From contig QAOA01007603.1 in NCBI GenBank assembly GCA_003255065.1, positions 322,560 to 386,559 of the forward strand: DNA of 64,000 bases, written 5' to 3'. The notes beneath the pieces are model-generated. The model had not been told where the DNA came from, made no database searches, and saw only the letters and a list, made by a program, of their open reading frames with translations. A program made the translations under genes and the position numbers. The stretch's first letter is position 1, and each line of letters opens with the position of its first letter. This DNA comes from Cercis canadensis. Lineage: Eukaryota > Streptophyta > Magnoliopsida > Fabales > Fabaceae. Positions 49,529-58,499 of this stretch are shown in pieces.

Positions 49529-49726
49529 ATGACAGAGTTGCGATCGGCTTTATATTGCATAAGAGAGGAGAATAATTGTATACGAATAAGATTGCATCGA
49601 AATGATTGTGAAGGAAGTTCAAGAGATGCACTTAAGGACGGTGACATGGGACGTGCTGTTATGTGGGATCGCATGCTCCAAGAACCAGAATGTCTATCGA
49701 ATATTGACATGTCTGATGACGAATAA
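49529..49726 (+). pseudogene. Small unrecognised frame in the PMD-MULE
   Basis: A 65-codon frame with LYCIREENNCIRIRLHRND and a C-terminus CLSNIDMSDDE. It resembles the frame ending at 50351 (IRKENN..., acidic end), suggesting two related or duplicated exons of one accessory gene. No known domain recognised. Confidence 0.35.
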
Positions 49727-49734
49727 TCACCCTA

Positions 49735-49855
49735 CAATATGAACCCTACATATCCAAACTTAATTTCTAGTCTTGTATGGTCCAGAACCCAAAAATACAA
49801 GAAACCCTGTACTAAAAAATTCAAACCCTAATGCTCAAACCTTAAACCCGATTTT
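49735..49855. repeat. Short telomere-like tract
   Basis: Loose repeats around AAACCCT and AACCCTAA (ATGAACCCTACATATCC, TCAAACCCTAATGCTC, CTTAAACCCG), the same flavour as the longer tract at 54290-55250. Confidence 0.5.
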
Positions 49856-49950
49856 ATTTGTTTGACATTTAAATTGTTCTTGGTTGTCATTGAAAATTGT
49901 TATGAATTATGTAAGTGATTAATGTTTCTAAAACATTAGGGTGACACATT

Positions 49951-50351
49951 ATGCCAAGGAGACGTCGCACATCTGGTGTTTGGTTGTTACCAAGATTTAA
50001 TGATGATTACGAGAGTGAAATACACTCTGATCGAAGGGAGTATTACGCTGACTTCGTCGTGAGTGGGTACATCGAACCGATGAAGCTGAAGATTTGACAC
50101 TTCAATTACACTCCCTTGGTGCTCCCCCTGTGTACAAATGGTCCTTAAGAATGGCGCAGAGAAATAAAGATGATTATGAGATGACTAGTTTAGAAATTAG
50201 GAAGGAGAACAATCGCATGTTCGTTCGTAGATGCCGGTATTATTTGTTGAAACTAGCTAGAGAACAGATAGCCATTATGAATCATCAGTTATCATGCACA
50301 GAAATTGAGTCTGTACTAAGTAGTCCAGATTACGCTACTAATGACGATTAA
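49951..50351 (+). pseudogene. Unrecognised accessory frame of the PMD-MULE
   Basis: Starts MPRRRRTSGVWLLPRFNDDY at 49951; a frameshift near 50060 leads into a frame reading LQLHSLGAPPVYKWSLRMAQ ... IRKENNRMFVRRCRYYLLKL ... ending YATNDD at 50351. The Arg-rich start and charged helical middle suggest a small nucleic-acid-binding or regulatory protein, but no family is recognised. It lies between mudrA and the endonuclease-like frame, in the same direction. Confidence 0.4.
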
Positions 50352-50533
50352 ACTTATTCAAGTGTATAATGTATAAAAATGTTACTAACGGTTTGATTGA
50401 CGAAATTGTAGAATCTCATTCATGTTTTTATCATAGGTTGTTGCGGTAAATTAATATATATGTATTGTTTAATTCACATATATTGTCTAACACTAAATAA
50501 TTCTTTATATTATGTTATATAAATAGTATATAA

Positions 50534-51481
50534 ATGTCGTTTCCATCGGAAGAGCTTCAGATGGATCCATTATGGTTTGAAGACAATAACGTATATCCAT
50601 GGGGATATACGTCGTCTGACGGGTTGTTCCATAAAATCTCTAATGAATAACTCTGACACATACAATCAAATCCAACGACCATCACGAATTATCCCCGAGA
50701 TTTGCAATTGTTATGGAAATCTATGACCTTATACAAAAAGGATCTTTACACAGGAACTTGGAAGTCACTTGAAGAGTCCGAGATTTCGAGATTATTGCCC
50801 CCATATATTGTTCTTGACATGGACATACCTAATTGGAGTACATTAGGGGTTCCTGTTGAGTACCCAGATCCCGAGCGAAGACCGTTGAGAGAAATTGGAA
50901 GGGACGATAAATACATACAAGCATTGCATGACTAGAGGGTATATATGCACCCTTGACGTTATGACTTGATAAATAGCAGCAACTATTTCCTTATTCCCAC
51001 ACAGAAACTGCGCCTCAACATTGTGCTACAACATGGAGTCACACAAGAGATGCGTCTAACACTGACTTATATACCCACTGCGATACATTTCAATGACATG
51101 CCAGGGTATTATTTGTCTCTAGAGCCATTACCTATTGATCAATGACATCACGGATTTTATCCGACACATGTCAACACCATCATCGCAATATGGAACTGTA
51201 GAGGTGTGACACATCCAGACTTCTAGGACATCACACACATCCTATATACCAAACATGGAGTCAATGTCTTAATCTTGACGAAGACACGTCACAAGGGTAA
51301 TGACTATTTGCAAACCTACATCGGACAATCTATTGGTTTTAATAACATGATCACAACTCGCTGTAATGGATTTACTAGAGGTAGTTGGGTACTTTGGAAA
51401 GATGCGGTTACGCTCGTATGTCATCAAAATTATCATCATTTCAATTTAGACTTAATTTATAATGTTCAAGTTGGTCCTTAG
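50534..51481 (+). pseudogene. Endonuclease-like (LINE-type EEP) fusion frame, nonsense-riddled
   Basis: One uninterrupted frame of 316 codons from ATG 50534, without any frameshift but with six internal stops. The first two thirds (SFPSEELQMDPLWFEDNNVY; SRLLPPYIVLDMDIPNWSTL; VEYPDPERRPLREIGRDDKY) are not recognised. The last third reads IAIWNCRGVTHPDF, then HGVNVLILTKTR, then NGFTRGSWVLWKDAVTLVCH, matching the start of plant LINE endonuclease domains (SWNCRG ... ILVLLETR ... GGIWVLW). The catalytic Glu of LLETR is replaced (LTKTR), so the enzyme would be inactive even without the stops. A captured LINE fragment fused to unknown sequence is the simplest view. Confidence 0.6.
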
Positions 51482-51636
51482 TAACCATATTTTAGACATT
51501 TGACACATTAATTATTGTAATCTCAAGTGCTTTTACTTGTATTGTTTTCACAAATGACGGGAAGAACATTCTATTAAAATAAGTCAGTGTACATACATAT
51601 TACAATGTTTAAAATAGAAAGGTAACTACATGTGTT

Positions 51637-54157
51637 CAAATCTACTACCAGTGAGGCACTTCCTGGGCTGTTTGTCACGCTTTGGTCGTCCGCGTTGACC
51701 CCCAGGTTGGGGAACCGGAAGAGGCGTCGGCTGCAAAGGTTCATCATCTACATCCCTGAAAAGGTAATCATATATGTAATCTAACCTCAATCCGGCAAGA
51801 TCAGCACCCATCTCTCCCTGATCAATATGAGAACTCCCAATGGGGGTAGCCAAAGGCTCGGCATACATGTCACCCAAAACAACACTTGATGTCCCAACCA
51901 TCAGGTCTAGATCAAGATCAAGATCTACACTAAGTGCTGATTGGGGAAGACTAATGTTAGTACCAAACATGTTATGCTGGCCTCAGCCCCACGAGACTGA
52001 GAACAGTCCTTCGACATAGAGTGTAATATCGGGCTCCGATGCGATGGCCCCGCCATATCAGTTGGCACCTCTGGCGCCCTACAGTGATCAACGAAATGTG
52101 CCATGTCCTCATGTTGATGATGTGTCATAGCCTTCGAATGAGCATGTGTCATACAATCCCCTTGACCCTCACCCTGACCCATGTGATAACCTTGAGTTTG
52201 CCCCATTGAGGCCACTAAGTAAATTGCGTTCCCCAACTAGGACCAACTAACCCGTAGTTAGTAAACAGTTGGGTTAGATCACCCTGAAATGAAGCATACT
52301 ACTCTGCGCTCTAATGTGGAGGCCTGATAAATGATCTCCCCTGAAACGGTTGGCTGTGTTGACAAGGCTCTGCTGGCTGGTAAGGTGGCCTCTGTTGAAA
52401 CAATTGGCTTTGCTGGAAGGATGCCCCCTCGTGTTGGAACCCTGACATCTGATGCAACCCCGGACTCTGCTGACATGGCTGAGGAGGCTGAAAGCCGAGC
52501 ATCCCCTGAAACTGGGAGCTATGCTGAAAAAACGGGGGCTGCTGGAAGGATACGCCCTCGTGGTGCTGTCGATGCTGATATGGAGGTTGTGAAACAGCGG
52601 ACTGCTCCGCCCGAGGCTGAACTGGAGGAGTCTATTGTGGGAGTGGGCACTGCGGCTGGGGAGGAGGCATCTCGGCCTGTACATAATTAATCAGCTATAA
52701 TTAATGTTCATTTCAAAATCAAGCACAATACATACATTCAATAGACCTGATCAACAGGCATGAGGTTACTCGGATTCATCCACCTACGCCTTATCCGGAG
52801 ATACCAAGGCATGTAATCTGGTGTGACTCCCATATCCCCATCACACGACACCACGTTATTGCGTCGCAATCTCCATGCCTCGCAATAAGCCTCATGGTAC
52901 TGCATCCATAGTCAATCCTAGTTACCTCTCAAGGTAATTCTCTCTAATCGCTGGGAATACCCTTCGGGGGCAACGGGTATGCCCTGACAACCTCCGAACT
53001 GGCGTATCACTATGTCCAGGTAGTGCATCTCGACCATGTTAAAGCATACTAAGGGGACCTGAGCCGCCCATATGTCACGTCCAGCCCGACAATAAGGTGG
53101 CAGTTGCGCTCTGCAATAAGGCTGCCACATAATCTGTGAATTACAACAAAAATAAAAAACTTAAGTTAAACATATAAAAGTGCATTACATCAATTACAAC
53201 AACAAGGAATAATGACTTATCTTACATCATCAACGTTAAGACAATCAAAAGACTGCCGATACCCTGCTAAACTATTCTGCACACCGATGCCTCTATAACT
53301 GAGAGGATGTTTCCACCTAATATATTCATTTAAATTAACAAATTATCAACATGAATTACGTCACAACATACTACATTTATATACATGATAATTTGTTCTG
53401 AACATATACAAATAACAAAATAGTTAAACTACTAACCTGCATGCAAGTGGTCCGGGGGCTCTTCTACCCTAGCGTAGAGGAATTGGAGAAAGATTGGGAA
53501 ATCTTTCATAAGCCCACACCTCAAGCAAGAATGCACTTCCTACAAACTCTAATGAGCGGCCAAGAGAAACCCTGTAGAGGCACCTATAAAGGTTTGCCAA
53601 GACTGCAGATCCCCAGCTCATACGACCCACAACATCCCAATCCTCTAGCAGCTTTAGGTACATAAGGTGCACATAATTACCGGTGGCGTCAGGGAACAAC
53701 CATCCCCCAAGCATCCCCATTATATGTGCTCTCGCGTGATACTGTATCTCCAACTCGGTAGCATCATTTGGTAATACAGCAAATGTGTCTTGTAGCCACA
53801 TCATCTTCACTCTGCCACAAGACAAAGCATCCTCATCTGGCATAACACCAAGCAACTCCTGTGTTAGCTCCAGCCAGTCATGCTCACTATGACCACTAAC
53901 CACGTTACCATCAACAGGAAGCCCCAATAATATATCCACATCTTGTAAAGTAACTATGCACTCCTTTCCTGTCATGTGGAAGGTGTGTGTTTCTGGTCGT
54001 CATCGTTCAATCAAGGCAGACAGAAACTCCCGATTCACTTTTAGAGGGGTTACTGATACAACCCATCCAAAACCAGCCCGCCTAATATAGGGTATCACTC
54101 TATCATCATTCGATGGCTCAACTATACGGTTACGGGATTTTACAAGTCTCTCCACCT
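51637..54157 (-). pseudogene. Plant mobile domain (PMD, MAIN-like) protein, broken
   Basis: Probable exons on the minus strand: 54157-53437 (ERLVKSRNRIVEPSNDDRVI ... ETHTFHMTGKECIVTLQDVD ... HLMYLKLLEDWDVVGRMSWG ... VWAYERFPNL), about 53316-53226, about 53137-52750 (DIWAAQVPLVCFNMVEMHYL, VIRQFGGCQGIP), and 52682-51637. The last exon starts with a Gln/Pro/Phe-rich region (QQSQLFQQRPPYQPAEPCQH) and ends with a basic AT-hook-like GRPKRDKQPRKC. This is the full PMD layout of MAIN-like proteins. Stops interrupt it: TGA at 54000-54002 replaces the Trp kept by the left copy, TAG near 53474, and frame changes in the Gln/Pro region. It converges on the mudrA gene of the same element. Confidence 0.8.
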
Positions 54158-54180
54158 GCAATAATCATGTAACAGATTAA

Positions 54181-54270
54181 CAAATCAAGCAAAATTTTAA
54201 CAAATATACAGATTAAGCAAAATTTTAACAAATATACAGACTAAGCAAAATTTAAACAAATATACAAATC
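54181..54270. repeat. 30-bp tandem repeat upstream of the PMD exon
   Basis: Three copies of AAGCAAAATTTTAACAAATATACAGA-like units, period about 30, immediately before the telomere-like tract. Confidence 0.75.
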
Positions 54271-54289
54271 ATAACTCAAAATTTTACAA

Positions 54290-55250
54290 CTTTAAACACT
54301 AAACCCTATACCCTAAACCTCAAACCCAAACCCCATCCCTGACCCCATAACCTCAAACACGAAATCCTAAATCCAAACTCGAAATACCATACCCCATCCC
54401 CAACCCCCAAACCTTAAGCCACATTTTGAAACCCCAAACTCCAACTTGAAGCCCCAAATCTGAAACCTCATTCCCAAACTCAAAACCTCAAACCTTACCT
54501 AAAACCTCATTGTCAAACCCTAAACCCTAAACTCAAAACCCCAAACTATCACACTAAAATAAATTACCCAAACCCTCAACCATATTTTGTAACCTTAAAC
54601 TCTAATCCCCAAACCTAAAACCTCAAACCCTAACTTGACCCCCTAAATCATATACCTCNAACTCTAACTTGAAGCCCCAAATCTGAAACCTCATTCCCAA
54701 ACTCAAAACCTCAAACCTTACCTAAAACCTCATTGTCAAACCCTAAACCCTAAACTCAAAACCCCAAACTATCACACTAAAATAAATTACCCAAACCCTC
54801 AACCATATTTTGTAACCTTAAACTCTAATCCCCAAACCTAAAACCTCAAACCCTAACTTGACCCCCTAAATCATATACCTCATTTGAAAACCCTAACACC
54901 AACCCTACACCCTAAACTCCAAACCAAAAATCAAACCCCCATTACCATTCCCATTCCCAAACTCAAAACCTCCAACCTGAAACCTCGAACCATATACCCT
55001 ATTGTCAAACCCTAAACCCTAAACTAGAAACCATAAACTGTAGTCCTAAAATATGCTATCCAAACCCTAAACCACATTTTAAAACCCTAAACTATATACC
55101 CCAAACCTAAAACTCAAAACCCTAAATTACATTTCCCACTTAAAAACTCTAAACTTGAAACCCTAAACACCAACCTGACACCCTAAATCCCAAACTAATA
55201 ATTCAAAACCCCAACCTTAAACCCTAAACCCCAAAATCTCATCAATTGAA
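54290..55250. repeat. Degenerate telomere-like (CCCTAAA) tract
   Basis: About 960 bases dominated by AAACCCTAAACC-, AAACCCCAAACT- and AACCTCAAACC-type words, with perfect CCCTAAACCCTAAAC at a few places (near 54515 and 55010). Such degenerate plant telomere-type sequence is far from a chromosome end here. Part of its length is artificial: 54440-54658 and 54660-54880 are near-identical across the single N at 54659. Confidence 0.8.
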
Positions 55251-55261
55251 ACCCCAAGCTA

Positions 55262-56100
55262 CATTTTGTAAGTTGTATTTTTTCTGAAAAGACCGTGGGA
55301 GCCAACAAAAGTTTCATTCACGGCGATGACTATGCAAGGTTTGATAGAACCTAAAAAGTCACTAATATCTGCTAATCATTTGCTCTGGTCTAGAGTCATA
55401 GCCCAAAATTTGATGTTGTTTTACGATGGAGGGTTATGTCAAGATTAGCAGTAATAATAGTAAATACTTGGTCCCATAGGTGCTTCAATTTCAATAAAAG
55501 GGTCTTGAACTCTAATGCCTTATCTGGTATGTGAGCATACAAAAATGAGGTGAAAGCCATTGGTGTGAAAATTGATCTCAAGGATGTTTTACTAACAGTT
55601 GACTAAGGTTAGTTATCCCGGAACCGGGCTTGGGCGTTGCACCTGATTACTTACATTCAAAATGTATGTAATTTATAAGATGACAAACGTCTACGTTGAA
55701 CATCCTTGGGATCAACTTCCACACCAATGGCTTCTAACTCATTTTTTTTTATGCAGATATATTAAAATGTAAGTAAAACATCAAGGATGAAAGCTAAGTG
55801 AGAAATATATTCTCATCAATCAACCTAATATTTACCAAAGAGGGCACTAGAGTTCAAAACCCTTTTTCTGGAATTGAAGCACCTGTGAGTTCAAGTATTT
55901 ACTGTTATTATTATTACTCTTGCTAGTGCTCACCATCGTAAAGTAGCATAAAATTTTGGGTTAGGACTCCAGACCAGAGCAAGTGAGTAGCAAATATTAG
56001 TGGCTTTTTAGGTTCTATCAAACATTGTATAGTCATCGCCGTGAACGAAACTTTTGTTTGCTCCCGCAATCTTTTCGAAAAAAATACAACTTGCAAAATG
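55262..56100. repeat. Long foldback (inverted repeat) element
   Basis: 55262-55586 matches the inverse of 55701-56100 along its whole length, with a roughly 65-base insert in the right arm (about 55738-55800) and about 15-20% divergence. The loop is 114 bases. Outer ends read CATTTTG(T/C)AAGTTGTATTTT. The arms have an open frame flavour (PDKALEFKTLLLKLKHLWDQ) that I do not recognise, so they may derive from a duplicated and inverted gene piece. A transcript would fold into a long hairpin. Confidence 0.85.
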
Positions 56101-56105
56101 CGGCT

Positions 56106-57411
56106 TGCTGATAACACATTATTTTACACTATTTGTTTCCCTTATACTTAGTCTTTTGTGTGTGTTTCTAGTGATTTTTATGGCCCTTAGACATGTTTTG
56201 TAGATTTGGACTTGTTGGTGCTTATAAATTTTAATTGCATAACTGTTGAATTCTGGCACTGCTTACATTTTTCACCATATCTTGGGCTACAGATGTCCAA
56301 TTGATGTGATTCTAGTTTCGTTGGAAAGCTGATAGAAAATTCTACATTTCATATGAAGAGGATAGAAGCTGATTCTTGCGTATGGACAACTGACATTCGA
56401 GTGCAAGCAGTCCAGATTTTCTGCATCTGCCCAACATTGACTGATTCATTTCCTTAGGCCTGCCTATTGGACCAGAGCATGTTTATTTGGGCCAACATCT
56501 GCTTATTGGGCCAGCACACAAGACAATGGGGCTTGATCACGTTTTTACCATTGATAATTTAGGAATTAGGTTTATTTTGTAATTAGGAAACTATTAGGAA
56601 ACCTAGAGGAGGCAGCTAGCTACTATTTATTCTCAAGTTGTTGAGCAAAATAGGACACCACATTACCACCTTGTCATCGGAAGCTGCTGCTGCCTCCTGT
56701 TGCTGAGTTCATTTTTCCACCTTTGCTTTGTGTTTAAGTCTTCCATGGAAGGCTAAGTTCTTTTGTAATCAATTCAAGAGGAGCCAAACTTAATAATCCA
56801 GAGTTCCTGTGCTTCAACCGGGTTTGATTTAATTTAATTTGAATTACTGCTTCTTCCATTCTTCATGTGATTGAATGGTACTTTGATTACATGCTTGTAT
56901 GAATTTAAATCGGTTGATTAGATTCATAACAGTAATCAGATTGATAATCATAATTTAAAGGTTTTTAATATATGGTTAACTTGGACAATTTGGTTATTAA
57001 ATTAATTTGGACTTAGTAATATAGAGCGGTTGCCTAGATTCTTAGTTCCAAGATTAATTGAATCCTGATTGGTAATCAGTAGGAATTCTAAGTGTTACTG
57101 TTAAGGGTTCCAGGTAACATTTAACCAAGAATTAAATCAGATCTAGATAATCTTTAGTGAACAAGGATGGATTAAGGTTTGGTTGCTTACTTGAGTTGAT
57201 TACGTTTTCTCTTACTTGATCAATTTATGATTACTGCTTTTTGAGTACTTATTATACTGCATTCAACACAAAACCCTCCTTATTCTGTTCCTGCTTAAGT
57301 CTTACTAGATTAGTTGTTCTGGTGAATCCTTAGGAGACGACACTGGTTGCATCCTATACTACAAATTAGTTGCAATTAGTTTTGTAATTTTGTACGGTTC
57401 AGCACCCGTCA
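56106..57411 (+). repeat. 5' LTR of a Ty3/gypsy fossil
   Basis: Begins TGATAACACATT or a few bases earlier, directly after the foldback repeat, and ends in CACCCGTCA just before a primer-binding-type sequence. The length of about 1.3 kb suits Athila/Tat elements. The partner LTR is outside the window, so age cannot be estimated from LTR divergence. Confidence 0.65.
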
Positions 57412-58499
57412 AAATTTTGGCGCCATTGTCGGGGAATTCACCTAACATATTAATCTTCTTAGGACTCTTTCGTTATTGTTTTGATTGTTACTGTTCTTGT
57501 TTCTGGTAATTGTTCTTCATTCGTTTTCTTCATGTTCTACTTGCTTTCCTATTTTGTTTTCCTTATTTGTTAGGTTTTTTTTCCCTGTTTAGTGTTTTTG
57601 TTTCTGTGTTGTTTTCAATTCTCACCAACTCGGATTGAGTTGCAAATTAGTGGACAAAGGAATTGCACTGTGAGAAGCATTGTGAGGTGAACTTTGTGCT
57701 GTTATTGCCCTTGTTTAGCCTCCTTTGCCGCTATTCTATATCCTTTGTCATCTTTGTTCACTTTTTGGCAAATTTTTTTATACTTTCTGAGCATTGTGGT
57801 GATAGTTTTTTCTTGTTGTTTTGTTTCCTTTGATGTGATACAACCTTGGATGGAAAGATCACCCGAACTTGAGGTATGGAGGCAGTTCTGGTCAAACGTA
57901 CCAGCCTAGATACAATGCAAGCTCAAGCAACCAGCAGTTCCAAGCACCAATGAAGCAGCCTATGCAGTAAGCTAACAAGCTAGAACCAAGCCTGAAAGAT
58001 TTAGTAAAGCAGTTGACTACCAACAACATCCAATTCCAACAGAGGACTGAGACTAGTATTCAGAGCTTGGAGACTCAGATAGGCCAACTTGCAACCACCA
58101 TTAGTGAGTTGAAGTCTCAAGGTTCCAGAAGTTTACCCTCTCAAACAGCCACTAATCCGAGAGGCAATGTGAGTGTCATAACCCTACGTAGTGGCAAGGA
58201 AGTGAGTGTTCCGGAACCTAGCCTGCCTTCCACAATCCCCAATTCTGTCCAAGAAAAGGATCCAGCCCCTAAAGGTATTCCAAATCAGCAGCCATTCCAC
58301 CTTTAGGACCAGGCAGAGAGCTCTACCCCCAACATTCCTCTCCCATTTCCAAACAGAGTTACACAGTCTAAGAAAATTGTTGAGCAAGAGCTAGATAGAG
58401 AGATCATTGATACTTTCAGGAAGGTAGAAGTCAATATACCTCTCCTGGAAGCCATCAAACAGATTCCCAACTATACAAAATTTCTTAAGGATTTGTGTA

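Larger units (their letters stand above)
44750..55255. mobile_element. Composite PMD-MULE (right copy), decayed
   Basis: In order: a leader rich in ACGCTTT/AAAGCGT words with a palindrome (44750-46300), a mudrA-like gene on + (46303-49066), two small frames (49529-50351), a LINE-type endonuclease-like frame on + (50534-51481), a PMD gene on - (54157-51637), then telomere-like repeats to about 55250. The mudrA and PMD genes converge as in the left element at 1-5760, and the heads of both share an AAGTATTTACCYAAAT-type direct repeat. No clear TIR or target duplication, as is common for non-TIR MULEs, so both borders are approximate. All genes carry several stops or frameshifts. Confidence 0.65.

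Noticed and set aside
52331-52690. 119-codon plus-strand frame opposite the PMD C-terminal exon
   Set aside because: Mirror of the Gln/Pro/Phe-rich repeat region of the PMD protein on the other strand; no independent support.
54290-55250. True telomere or chromosome end
   Set aside because: Repeats are highly degenerate, mixed with other A/C-rich words and flanked by transposon sequence on both sides; interstitial.
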